From: Streptomyces caniscabiei
GTDB taxonomy: Bacteria > Actinomycetota > Actinomycetes > Streptomycetales > Streptomycetaceae
Direction: 5' to 3'
Length of the DNA stretch: 64,000 nt
NCBI RefSeq assembly: GCF_014930365.1
Contig: NZ_JABXWI010000010.1
Coordinates: 310,001-374,000 of the forward strand
In this document: one piece after another, positions 1-7,848 of the stretch
Position numbering within the stretch: the stretch's first letter is position 1
Layout: every line of letters starts with the position of its first letter
Made by a program: the position numbers and the translations under genes
Notes under the pieces: generated by a model
Databases searched by the model: none
What the model saw: only the letters and a program-made list of their open reading frames with translations
Told to the model about the DNA's origin: nothing

Positions 1-531
1 GAGGAGAAGATGGAGAAGGCCGTCGTGGTCGCCAAGGACGACTTCGCCGCGATCCGCACCGGTCGTGCGCACCCGGCGATGTTCAACAAGATCGTGGCCG
101 ACTACTACGGCGCACTGACGCCGATCAACCAGCTCGCCTCGTTCTCGGTGCCGGAGCCGCGCATGGCCGTGGTGACCCCGTTCGACAAGACCGCCCTGCG
201 CAACATCGAGCAGGCGATCCGCGACTCCGACCTCGGCGTCAACCCGAGCAACGACGGCAACATCATCCGGGTGGTGTTCCCCGAGCTGACCGAGGAGCGC
301 CGCCGCGACTACATCAAGGTCGCCAAGAGCAAGGCGGAGGACTCCAAGGTGTCCATCCGCTCGGTCCGCCGCAAGGCCAAGGACGCGATCGACAAGCTCG
401 TCAAGGACGGCGAGGTCGGCGAGGACGAGGGCCGCCGTGCGGAGAAGGAGCTCGACGACACCACCGCGAAGTACGTCGCCCAGGTGGACGAGCTGCTCAA
501 GCACAAGGAAGCGGAGCTCCTCGAGGTCTGA
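1..531 (+). CDS. frr: Ribosome recycling factor, 5' end outside the window
   Basis: Splits post-termination ribosomes together with EF-G so that subunits can be reused; cytoplasmic. The frame is already open at base 1 (Glu-Glu-Lys before the first Met at 10), and family members are about 185 residues, so roughly ten N-terminal residues lie upstream and the Met at 10 is internal. Visible family hallmarks are AAIRTGRAHPAMF near the start, the Val-Thr-Pro-Phe-Asp-Lys stretch in the middle and the Arg/Lys-rich long helix (RRDYIKVAKSKAEDSKVSIR) followed by the C-terminal helix. The stop TGA shares its A with the ATG of cdsA, so the two are translationally coupled. The family assignment is secure; only the start is missing. 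Confidence 0.97.
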   Translation, partial: EEKMEKAVVVAKDDFAAIRTGRAHPAMFNKIVADYYGALTPINQLASFSVPEPRMAVVTPFDKTALRNIEQAIRDSDLGVNPSNDGNIIRVVFPELTEERRRDYIKVAKSKAEDSKVSIRSVRRKAKDAIDKLVKDGEVGEDEGRRAEKELDDTTAKYVAQVDELLKHKEAELLEV

Positions 532-1649
532 TGAACGACTCTTCCTGGGGAGCGCCGCCACAAGCCGGGTACTGGGCGCCGACCGACCGGGGACCTGTCC
601 AGGGGCATGCCCCGGCGGGTCCCACGTACGATGCGCCTGAGGCCCAGCAGACTCGCCCCATGCCCATCGTGCCCGACGTACCCGCGCATGGCGGGAACCA
701 GGACGACGACCGGGGGGCCGCTCGGCAGGCCGGTCCCCCGTTCCGTGACGAGATGCCGTCGGCGCAGCCCCACGGGGCCGCGCCGCAGAAGCCGGAGCCC
801 ATGCCCGACGCCCCGCAGCCCGCCCCGCAGAAGAAGAGCGCGGGCCGTGACCTGGGCGCCGCCATAGGGGTCGGCGTCGCGCTCGGCGCGGTCATCGTCG
901 CGTCGCTGTTCATCGTCAAGGCCGCGTTCGTCGGCGTCATAGCGGTCGCCGTCGTCGTCGGTCTGTGGGAGCTCACCTCGCGCCTGCAGGAACGCAAGGG
1001 CATCAAGGCGCCCCTCGTGCCGCTGGCGGTCGGCGGTGCCGCCATGGTCGTCAGCGGATACGTGCGCGGGCCGGAGGGCGCGTGGGTGGCCATGGCGCTC
1101 ACCGCGCTCGCCGTCCTCGTCTGGCGGATGACCGAACCACCGGAGAACTACCTCAAGGACGTCACCGCGGGGGTCTTCGCGGCCTTCTACGTGCCGTTCC
1201 TGGCCACGTTCGTCGCGCTCATGCTCACCGCCGACGACGGGCCGCAGCGGGTCCTGGTGTTCCTGCTGCTGACCGTCGTCAGCGACACGGGCGCGTACGC
1301 CGTGGGCTGGCGGTTCGGCACGCACAAGCTCGCGCCGCGCATCAGCCCCGGCAAGACCCGGGAGGGGCTGCTCGGCGCGATCGCCTTCGCCATGGTCGCG
1401 GGCGCGCTGCTCATGGAGTTCGTCATCGACGACGGCGCCTGGTGGCAGGGCCTGCTCCTGGGCCTCGCCGTCGCGGCCAGCGCCACGCTGGGCGACCTCG
1501 GCGAGTCCATGATCAAGCGGGACCTCGGCATCAAGGACATGGGCACGCTCCTGCCGGGCCACGGCGGCATCATGGACCGCCTGGACTCCCTCCTCCCGAC
1601 CGCCCCGGTGGTCTGGCTCCTGCTGGTGCTCTTCGTGGGCTCCGGCTGA
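531..1649 (+). CDS. cdsA: Phosphatidate cytidylyltransferase
   Basis: Makes CDP-diacylglycerol from phosphatidate and CTP, the branch point for bacterial phospholipids; integral membrane enzyme. The first ~105 residues are a Pro/Gln/Ala-rich, probably disordered extension, common in actinobacterial CdsA but absent from enterobacterial forms. Several hydrophobic segments follow from about residue 108. The C-terminal family signature is intact: Ser-x-x-Lys-Arg (SMIKRD), then Lys-Asp and PGHGGIMDRLD, carrying the metal/nucleotide-binding acidic residues. SDTGAYAVGWRFG upstream is also typical. The start ATG overlaps the frr stop (TGATG), and the frr-cdsA order is the usual one. Confidence 0.95.
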   Translation: MNDSSWGAPPQAGYWAPTDRGPVQGHAPAGPTYDAPEAQQTRPMPIVPDVPAHGGNQDDDRGAARQAGPPFRDEMPSAQPHGAAPQKPEPMPDAPQPAPQKKSAGRDLGAAIGVGVALGAVIVASLFIVKAAFVGVIAVAVVVGLWELTSRLQERKGIKAPLVPLAVGGAAMVVSGYVRGPEGAWVAMALTALAVLVWRMTEPPENYLKDVTAGVFAAFYVPFLATFVALMLTADDGPQRVLVFLLLTVVSDTGAYAVGWRFGTHKLAPRISPGKTREGLLGAIAFAMVAGALLMEFVIDDGAWWQGLLLGLAVAASATLGDLGESMIKRDLGIKDMGTLLPGHGGIMDRLDSLLPTAPVVWLLLVLFVGSG

Positions 1650-1784
1650 TCCGACCGCCCGCGCCCGCACGCGCCGCACACGGGCCCTCGTCCTGGTTCT
1701 CCGGGGCGGGGGCCCGCGCCCGTGCTCCCGCGCCTTCCTGACGGGGACGGGTCACCCGAGTTGATCTGCGACACTGGGTGGGTT

Positions 1785-2891
1785 ATGCCGAAGCCCGGAG
1801 AACTCACATTCGTCGCCCCCCGCGGAGCCAAGAAGCCGCCGCGGCATCTTGCTGATCTTTCGCCTGCTGAGCGGAAGGAGGCTGTTGCCGCGATCGGGGA
1901 GAAGCCGTTTCGTGCCAAGCAGCTGTCGCAGCACTACTTCGCGCGGTTCGCGCACGACCCGGAGCAGTGGACCGACATCCCCGCGGGTGCGCGGACGAAG
2001 CTGCGGGAGGCGCTGCTTCCGGAGCTGATGACCGTCGTGCGGCATCTGTCGACGGACCAGGAGACCACGCGCAAGACGCTGTGGCGGCTGTTCGACGGGA
2101 CGCTCGTCGAGTCCGTGCTGATGCGGTACCCGGACCGGGTGACGATGTGCATCAGCTCGCAGGCCGGGTGCGGGATGAACTGCCCGTTCTGCGCCACCGG
2201 ACAGGCCGGGCTCGACCGGAACCTGTCCACCGCCGAGATCGTGCATCAGATCGTCGACGGGATGCGGGCGCTCCGGGACGGGGAGATCCCCGGTGGGCCC
2301 GCTCGGCTCTCCAACATCGTCTTCATGGGGATGGGCGAGCCGCTCGCCAACTACAACCGTGTCGTCGGGGCGATCAGGCGGCTGACCGATCCGGAGCCGG
2401 ACGGGCTCGGGCTGTCGCAGCGCGGGATCACCGTGTCGACGGTCGGGCTGGTGCCCGCCATCCACCGGTTCTCCGACGAGGGCTTCAAGTGCCGGCTCGC
2501 CATCTCCCTGCACGCCCCGGACGACGAGCTGCGTGACACGCTCGTCCCCGTGAACACCCGGTGGAAGGTGCGCGAGGTCCTGGACGCCGGGTGGGAGTAC
2601 GCGGCGAGGTCAGGGCGCCGGCTGTCCATCGAGTACGCGCTGATCCGGGACATCAACGACCAGGCGTGGCGCGGTGACCGGCTCGGCCGGCTGCTCAGGG
2701 GCAAGCCGGTGCACGTCAACCTGATCCCGCTGAACCCGACCCCGGGCTCCAAGTGGACCGCCTCCCGGCCCGAGGACGAGAAGGCGTTCGTCGAGGCCAT
2801 CGCCGCCCACGGCGTGCCGGTGACCGTCCGGGACACCCGGGGGCAGGAGATCGACGGGGCGTGCGGTCAGCTCGCGGCGACCGAGAGGTAG
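1785..2891 (+). CDS. rlmN: Dual-specificity 23S rRNA/tRNA adenine-C2 methyltransferase (radical SAM)
   Basis: Methylates A2503 of 23S rRNA and A37 of some tRNAs by radical SAM chemistry. The 4Fe-4S cluster motif CGMNCPFC is at about residues 129-136, and the second catalytic cysteine lies in the C-terminal GACGQLA at about residue 360. GEPLANYN and NLIPLNP are further family landmarks. The reading frame is open further upstream, but the ATG at 1785 (MPKPGELTF) is taken as the start because that N-terminus is what I recall for Streptomyces RlmN and the upstream residues look non-coding. 368 residues is normal for the family. It lies 136 bases after cdsA and probably has its own promoter. Confidence 0.93.
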   Translation: MPKPGELTFVAPRGAKKPPRHLADLSPAERKEAVAAIGEKPFRAKQLSQHYFARFAHDPEQWTDIPAGARTKLREALLPELMTVVRHLSTDQETTRKTLWRLFDGTLVESVLMRYPDRVTMCISSQAGCGMNCPFCATGQAGLDRNLSTAEIVHQIVDGMRALRDGEIPGGPARLSNIVFMGMGEPLANYNRVVGAIRRLTDPEPDGLGLSQRGITVSTVGLVPAIHRFSDEGFKCRLAISLHAPDDELRDTLVPVNTRWKVREVLDAGWEYAARSGRRLSIEYALIRDINDQAWRGDRLGRLLRGKPVHVNLIPLNPTPGSKWTASRPEDEKAFVEAIAAHGVPVTVRDTRGQEIDGACGQLAATER

Positions 2892-2919
2892 TCTGAGACC
2901 CGTACGTACATATTCATAT

Positions 2920-3012
2920 TCCGACAGGGGAGCGCCACAGCGCTGAGAGTGCGGCATCCGGGCCGCAGACCCTCTGAACCTCGCCCAGGTCATTCTGGGT
3001 AGGAAGTTCGGT
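2920..3012 (+). ncRNA. TPP (thi-box) riboswitch
   Basis: The aptamer is recognisable element by element. P2 is AGCGC-caca-GCGCT. CTGAGAGTG is the pyrimidine-sensing core. P3 is GCGGC/GGCCGC, followed by GACCCTCTGAACCT, and P4/P5 closes with CCCAG-gtcatt-CTGGG and TAGGAAG. P1 forms between CCGA (2921-2924) and TCGG (3008-3011). It sits directly upstream of a thiB-thiP-thiQ thiamine importer, the expected context. Binding of thiamine pyrophosphate should lower expression of the importer. Confidence 0.96.
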
Positions 3013-3030
3013 CATCACTCAAGCTGTTGC

Positions 3031-3075
3031 GCCCTGCCCGGGAGCCTTCGGAACGCCGAGAGCCCCGGGCAGGGC
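3031..3075 (+). terminator. Perfect 12-bp hairpin after the TPP aptamer (possible riboswitch terminator)
   Basis: GCCCTGCCCGGG (3031-3042) pairs perfectly with CCCGGGCAGGGC (3064-3075), enclosing a 21-base loop. It lies about 20 bases after the aptamer and before thiB. The trailing sequence is only mildly T-rich (CGCGTCTCTTCC), so in a high-GC actinomycete it could be a terminator or simply a spacer hairpin in the expression platform. Confidence 0.6.
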
Positions 3076-3082
3076 CGCGTCT

Positions 3083-3104
3083 CTTCCTGGTCACCTCCAG
3101 GAGG
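3083..3104 (+). promoter_or_regulatory. Hairpin that sequesters the thiB Shine-Dalgarno
   Basis: CTTCCTGG (3083-3090) can pair with CCAGGAGG (3097-3104) around a 6-base loop: 8 pairs including one G-U. The right arm is the Shine-Dalgarno AGGAGG (3099-3104) of thiB. This is what a translational expression platform of the upstream TPP riboswitch would look like. The pairing is read directly; the regulatory role is inferred. Confidence 0.6.
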
Positions 3105-3114
3105 AATGAATCCA

Positions 3115-4209
3115 GTGGGCATCACCATCACCAGGAGAGCGACGGTTCTCGCCGTCGGCCTCGGGCTCGTCACCCTGTCCGCGTGCGGTTCGTCGGGGGA
3201 CGACGCCGGTTCCGGCGGTTCCGGCGGCTCCAAGACCGTCACCCTCGTCAGCCACGGCTCCTTCGCCTACTCCAAGGACGTGCTGAAGGCCTTCGAGAAG
3301 GAGTCCGGGTACCAGGTCAAGGTGCTCAAGAGCGGCGACGCGGGGCAGGCCGTCAACCAGGCGATCCTGACCAAGGACAACCCGCAGGGCGACGTCTTCT
3401 TCGGCGTCGACAACACGCTGCTCTCCCGCGCGCTCGACAACGGCCTCTTCCAGCCGTACGAGGCGAAGGGGCTCGACAAGGTCGGCGCCGAGTACCAGTT
3501 GGACAAGGACGAGCACCGGGTCACGCCCATCGACTCCGGTGACATCTGCGTCAACTACGACAAGGCCTACTTCGCCGAGAAGAAGATCGAGCCGCCCAGG
3601 ACCTACGCCGATCTGATCAAGCCCGAGTACAAGGATCTCCTCGTCACCGAGAACGCCTCCACCTCCTCGCCGGGGCTCGGCTTCCTGCTCGGCTCGGCCG
3701 CGGAGTTCGGCGACGACGGCTGGGAGGGCTACTGGGGGAAGCTCAAGGCCAACGGCGTGAAGGTCGTCGACGGCTGGGAGCAGGCGTACTACCAGGAGTT
3801 CTCCGGGTCGACGGACGGCAAGAAGGCCGGCGGTGACCGGCCGCTCGTCGTGTCGTACGCCTCCTCGCCGCCCGCCGAGGTCGTCTACGCGAAGCCGCGG
3901 CCGAAGACCGCGCCGACCGGGGTCGCCGAGGGCACCTGCTTCCGGCAGATCGAGTTCGCGGGGCTGCTGAGCAACGCGAAGAACGCCGAGGGCGGCAAGG
4001 CGCTGATCGACTTCCTGATCTCGAAGCGGTTCCAGGAGGACATGCCGCTCAACATGTTCGTCTACCCGGTGGTCGAGGGGGCGTCCGTGCCCGCCGAGTT
4101 CACCGAGTACGGGCCCGCGGCGAAGGACCCCGAGACCATGGCGCCGGAGAAGATCGCCGAGAACCGCGACCAGTGGGTCAAGTCGTGGACCTCCCTCGTA
4201 CTGAAGTAG
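3115..4209 (+). CDS. thiB: Thiamine ABC transporter substrate-binding lipoprotein
   Basis: Binds thiamine (or its phosphates) outside the membrane and hands it to ThiP. With the GTG start at 3115 the protein is 364 residues. It begins with two arginines and a hydrophobic stretch ending in the lipobox LSAC (Cys about residue 24), then a Gly/Ser linker. Family-like segments are SGDAGQAVNQAIL, GVDNTLLSRALDNGLFQPY and SGDICVNYDK. An in-frame ATG at 3106 is only one base after the AGGAGG at 3099-3104, whereas GTG 3115 is ten bases away, so GTG is preferred. The upstream TPP riboswitch and downstream permease and ATPase support the thiamine assignment over a generic iron or spermidine receptor. Confidence 0.9.
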   Translation: MGITITRRATVLAVGLGLVTLSACGSSGDDAGSGGSGGSKTVTLVSHGSFAYSKDVLKAFEKESGYQVKVLKSGDAGQAVNQAILTKDNPQGDVFFGVDNTLLSRALDNGLFQPYEAKGLDKVGAEYQLDKDEHRVTPIDSGDICVNYDKAYFAEKKIEPPRTYADLIKPEYKDLLVTENASTSSPGLGFLLGSAAEFGDDGWEGYWGKLKANGVKVVDGWEQAYYQEFSGSTDGKKAGGDRPLVVSYASSPPAEVVYAKPRPKTAPTGVAEGTCFRQIEFAGLLSNAKNAEGGKALIDFLISKRFQEDMPLNMFVYPVVEGASVPAEFTEYGPAAKDPETMAPEKIAENRDQWVKSWTSLVLK

Positions 4210-5876
4210 CGAAGTCGTCGTCCGAGACCGTGCCGCGCGGCCCCCGTCGAACGGGGGGCGCGGCCCGGCTCGGGCTCATGGCGGTGCCCGTCGCGTTCTT
4301 CGCCGTGTTCTTCGCCTATCCCGTCGCGGCGATCGTCGCCCGGGGGCTCAAGGCCGACGGGAGCTGGGACCTCGGGCGGATCGGGGAGGTGCTGGGGGAC
4401 GCGGGGATCCGGCACGTGCTCTGGTTCACCACCTGGCAGGCGCTCGTCTCGACCGCGCTCACGCTGCTGATCGCGCTCCCCGGCGCATATGTGTTCGCGC
4501 GCTTCGATTTCCGGGGCAAGGACGTGCTGCGGGCGGTCGTGACCGTGCCGTTCGTCCTGCCGACCGTGGTCGTCGGTACGGCGTTCCTGGCCCTCGTCGG
4601 GCGCGGCGGGCTCTTCGACGAACTGTGGGGCCTGCGGCTGGACACCACGGTCTGGGCGATCCTCCTCGCTCATGTGTTCTTCAACTACGCGGTCGTCGTC
4701 CGGACCGTCGGCGGCCTGTGGGCGCAGCTCGACCCGCGGCAGGAGGAGGCCGCGCGGATGCTCGGGGCGTCTCCGTTCGCCGCCTGGCGGAAGGTGACGC
4801 TCCCCGCGCTCGGGCCCGCGGTGGCCGCCGCCACGCTGATGGTCTTCCTTTTCACCTTCACCTCGTTCGGGGTGGTGCAGATCCTCGGCGGACCGACCTT
4901 CTCCACGCTGGAGGTGGAGATCTACCGGCAGACCTCGGAGATCTTCGACCTGTCCACGGCCGCCGTGCTGACGCTGGTCCAGTTCGTCGCGGTCGGGCTG
5001 ATCCTCGCCGTGCACGCGTGGACCGTACGGCGGCGGGAGACCGCCCTGCGCCTGGTGGACGCCTCGCTCACCGCCCGGCGACCGCGCGGGGCGGGGCAGT
5101 GGGCGCTGCTGGGCGCGGTCCTCGTGACCGTCGTCGTACTGATCCTGCTGCCGTTGGGCGTGCTGGTGGAGCGGTCGCTGGACGCGCCAGGCTTCGGCTA
5201 CTACAAGGCGCTGACCAGCGACGAGAGCGGGATCTTCCTGGTCGCGCCGATCGAGGCGGTCGGAAACTCGCTCCGCTACGCGGCCGCCGCGACCGTCATC
5301 GCCCTGCTCGTCGGCGGACTCGCCGCCGCCGCGCTCACCCGCCGCGCGGGCCGTCTGGTCCGGGGCTTCGACGCGCTGCTGATGCTGCCGCTCGGGGTGT
5401 CCGCGGTGACCGTCGGCTTCGGGTTCCTGATCGCGCTGGACGAGCCGCCGCTGGACCTGCGGTCGTCCTGGATCCTGGTGCCGCTCGCCCAGGCCCTCGT
5501 CGGCGTCCCCTTCGTCGTGCGGACCATGCTGCCCGTGCTGCGCGCGGTGGACGAGCGGCTGCGGGAGGCCGCGGCCGTGCTCGGGGCGTCGCCGTGGCGG
5601 GTCTGGCGCGAGGTCGATCTGCCCATGGTGCGACGGGCGTCGCTCGTCGCGGCCGGGTTCGCCTTCGCCGTGTCGCTCGGCGAGTTCGGGGCGACCGTGT
5701 TCATCGCGCGTGCCGACAACCCGACGCTGCCGGTCGCCGTGGCACGGCTGCTCGGACGGCCCGGTGAACTCAACTACGGCCAGGCGATGGCCCTTTCGAC
5801 GATTCTGATGGTGGTGTGCGCGGTGGCCCTGCTGGTGCTGGAGCGCCTGCGTACCGATCGCACGGGAGAGTTCTGA
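4173..5876 (+). CDS. thiP: Thiamine ABC transporter permease (fused two-domain)
   Basis: Membrane channel of the thiamine importer. About 567 residues with two tandem permease halves, each ending in an EAA loop that contacts ThiQ: EEAARMLGASPFAAWRKVTL in the first half and REAAAVLGASPWRVWREVDL in the second. Many hydrophobic segments are visible in each half. The GTG at 4173 overlaps the end of thiB by 37 bases; in-frame GTGs at 4185 and 4230 are alternatives, and none has a strong Shine-Dalgarno. The stop TGA shares a base with the ATG of thiQ. The duplicated-domain architecture is what ThiP shows elsewhere. Confidence 0.9.
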   Translation: MGQVVDLPRTEVAKSSSETVPRGPRRTGGAARLGLMAVPVAFFAVFFAYPVAAIVARGLKADGSWDLGRIGEVLGDAGIRHVLWFTTWQALVSTALTLLIALPGAYVFARFDFRGKDVLRAVVTVPFVLPTVVVGTAFLALVGRGGLFDELWGLRLDTTVWAILLAHVFFNYAVVVRTVGGLWAQLDPRQEEAARMLGASPFAAWRKVTLPALGPAVAAATLMVFLFTFTSFGVVQILGGPTFSTLEVEIYRQTSEIFDLSTAAVLTLVQFVAVGLILAVHAWTVRRRETALRLVDASLTARRPRGAGQWALLGAVLVTVVVLILLPLGVLVERSLDAPGFGYYKALTSDESGIFLVAPIEAVGNSLRYAAAATVIALLVGGLAAAALTRRAGRLVRGFDALLMLPLGVSAVTVGFGFLIALDEPPLDLRSSWILVPLAQALVGVPFVVRTMLPVLRAVDERLREAAAVLGASPWRVWREVDLPMVRRASLVAAGFAFAVSLGEFGATVFIARADNPTLPVAVARLLGRPGELNYGQAMALSTILMVVCAVALLVLERLRTDRTGEF

Positions 5877-6910
5877 TGTTGCTCAGCCTTGAGGACGCGA
5901 CCGTACGGTTCGACGGCCGGCCCGTGCTCGACGGCGTCGATCTGGACGTCGCCGAGCACGAGATCGTCTGTGTGCTGGGGCCCAGCGGCAGCGGCAAGTC
6001 GACGCTGCTGCGGGTGGTCGCCGGGCTGCAACCCCTCGACGGCGGACGGGTGTCGCTCGACGGGCGGGACCAGCGAGGCGTGCCCGCCCACAAGCGCGGT
6101 GTCGGCCTGATGTTCCAGGACCACCAGCTCTTCCCCCAGCGGGACGTGGCCGGCAACGTCGCCTTCGGCCCCCGGATGCACGGCGCGGCGAAGGACGAAC
6201 GCGCCGTACGTGTCCGGGAGTTGCTGGAGCTGGTCGGACTGCCCGGTGCCGCGCGCCGGCGCGTCGGGGAGCTGTCCGGTGGTGAGCAGCAGCGGGTGGC
6301 GCTGGCACGGGCCCTCGCCCCGCGCCCCCGCCTGCTGATGCTGGACGAGCCCCTCGGCCAGCTGGACCGGTCGCTGCGGGAGCGCCTCGTCGTCGAACTC
6401 CGGCAGCTGTTCGGGGAGTTGGGGACGACCGTGCTGGCGGTCACCCACGACCAGGGTGAGGCGTTCGCGCTGGCCGACCGGGTCGTGGTGATGCGGGACG
6501 GCCGGATCGCCCAGTCCGGTACGCCCCTTGAGGTGTGGCGCCGGCCCGCGGACGAGTTCGTGGCCCGCTTCCTCGGCTTCGACAACGTGGTCGAGGCGAC
6601 GGTGACGGGGCAGGCGGCGGACACCGTGTGGGGCAAGGTGCCGGTGCCGAAGGGAGCGCCGCAGGGGGCGTGCGCGCTGCTCGTGCGGCCCGCCGGCGTA
6701 CGGCTGGTGGATCCGGCCGACGGGCTGCGCTGCACGGTGGCCGCGCGCACGTTCCGGGGCACGCATGTCGCCCTGCACCTCCAGCCGGAGGGCGCACCGC
6801 GACTGGAGGCGGCGTGCGCGCTGCGGGACGCGCCGGAGCCCGGGGACGAGGTCGGCGTGAGCTTCGACGGGGCGGAAATCGTCGTGCTGGGAGCCGCTCC
6901 GGCCGCATAA
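5876..6910 (+). CDS. thiQ: Thiamine ABC transporter ATP-binding protein
   Basis: Cytoplasmic ATPase that powers ThiBP. 344 residues. Walker A GPSGSGKS at about 35-42, Q-loop region FQDHQLFPQ, signature LSGGEQQR near 130, Walker B RLLMLDEP near 150 and the H-loop THDQGEAF near 187 are all present, so it should be active. A C-terminal accessory domain of about 120 residues follows. The ATG overlaps the thiP stop (TGATG), which sets the start; the frame is open further upstream only inside thiP. Confidence 0.9.
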   Translation: MLLSLEDATVRFDGRPVLDGVDLDVAEHEIVCVLGPSGSGKSTLLRVVAGLQPLDGGRVSLDGRDQRGVPAHKRGVGLMFQDHQLFPQRDVAGNVAFGPRMHGAAKDERAVRVRELLELVGLPGAARRRVGELSGGEQQRVALARALAPRPRLLMLDEPLGQLDRSLRERLVVELRQLFGELGTTVLAVTHDQGEAFALADRVVVMRDGRIAQSGTPLEVWRRPADEFVARFLGFDNVVEATVTGQAADTVWGKVPVPKGAPQGACALLVRPAGVRLVDPADGLRCTVAARTFRGTHVALHLQPEGAPRLEAACALRDAPEPGDEVGVSFDGAEIVVLGAAPAA

Positions 6911-6921
6911 GGTGCGGCACC

Positions 6922-7776
6922 ATGGCGATTCTTGTGCAAGAACCCGGGCCGCGACATGAGCGCTACTGTGCCGAGATCGAACTCCAGGTGAAGAAGGTGC
7001 GGCAGCTGGTGACCTCCGGCGCCGATCTGACGGCGACCGTGCCGACCTGCCCCGACTGGACGCTGGAACACCTGCTGCGGCACATCGGCGGCGCTCTGCG
7101 CTGGGTCGAGGCGAACGTACGGACCCGGGCGAAGGAGGAGTTCCCCGAGGCGGACGTCCCGCTGTACGGAGGGCCGGAAGGGCAGGGGGACCCGGCTGCG
7201 CTGGACGCGTGGCTCGCCGAGAGCGGCGCGATGACCGTGGCCGCACTGCGCGAGGCGGGCCCCGATGCCCCCGTGTGGTCGTGGGGGTGGGAGCACAGCG
7301 CGGGGTTCTGGGCCCGGCGGATGGCCCACGAACTGGTCGTCCACGGAGCCGATGCCGCACTCACCGTGGGCCGGGCGGTCGAGGTGGCACCGGAGATCGC
7401 CGCCGACACGATCGACGAGTGGCTGGAGATCGTCGAGTTCGTGCAGCGCACCATGCCGCACGACGAGGCGGCGGAACTGCGTGGCCCAGGGCGCACCATC
7501 CATCTGCATGCCACCGACACGCCCCCCGAGGCCGACGCCGAGCGGAGCGACATGGGGGTCCCCCCGCCCGAAGGGTGGGGGAGGGTGATCGAGCTGACCG
7601 AGGACGTGATGCGCCGGCGGCGCGGCCACGAGAAGGCGACGGTGGCGCTGCGCGGCCCGCTCACCGAGGTGCTGCTCGCCTTCTACCGCCGTATGCCGCC
7701 GGACGGCGGGGAGTTGCAGGTGCTGGGGGACCGGGAGCTGCTCGACTTCTGGCTGCGGCGGGCCACGTTCGGGTGA
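6922..7776 (+). CDS. Maleylpyruvate isomerase / DinB-like mycothiol-dependent family protein
   Basis: 284 residues. The N-terminal half looks like the metal-binding DinB-like fold of mycothiol-dependent enzymes: CPDWTLEHLLRHIGGALRWVE, then ARRMAHELVVHGADA, supplying the His and Glu residues that normally hold the metal. The C-terminal half resembles the small alpha/beta domain found in this family in actinobacteria (VALRGPLTEVLLAFYRR). The exact reaction is unknown; these proteins are often annotated as maleylpyruvate isomerase from homology alone. The ATG at 6922 is 11 bases after the thiQ stop, with no strong Shine-Dalgarno, so it may be the last gene of the thi transcript without a role in thiamine. 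Confidence 0.75.
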   Translation: MAILVQEPGPRHERYCAEIELQVKKVRQLVTSGADLTATVPTCPDWTLEHLLRHIGGALRWVEANVRTRAKEEFPEADVPLYGGPEGQGDPAALDAWLAESGAMTVAALREAGPDAPVWSWGWEHSAGFWARRMAHELVVHGADAALTVGRAVEVAPEIAADTIDEWLEIVEFVQRTMPHDEAAELRGPGRTIHLHATDTPPEADAERSDMGVPPPEGWGRVIELTEDVMRRRRGHEKATVALRGPLTEVLLAFYRRMPPDGGELQVLGDRELLDFWLRRATFG

Positions 7777-7794
7777 GCGGGCCCGGAACAGCGG

Positions 7795-7830
7795 GTGGCC
7801 CGTACTCCCTGGTGCGGGGGTACGGGCCAC
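7795..7830. terminator. Bidirectional terminator between convergent genes
   Basis: GTGGCCCGTAC (7795-7805) pairs perfectly with GTACGGGCCAC (7820-7830), and the stem continues inward with CCC/GGG. It lies between the stop of the isomerase-family gene (+) and the stop of the LAETG gene (-). Confidence 0.75.
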
Positions 7831-7848
7831 GGCCCTGACGGACAGGGG

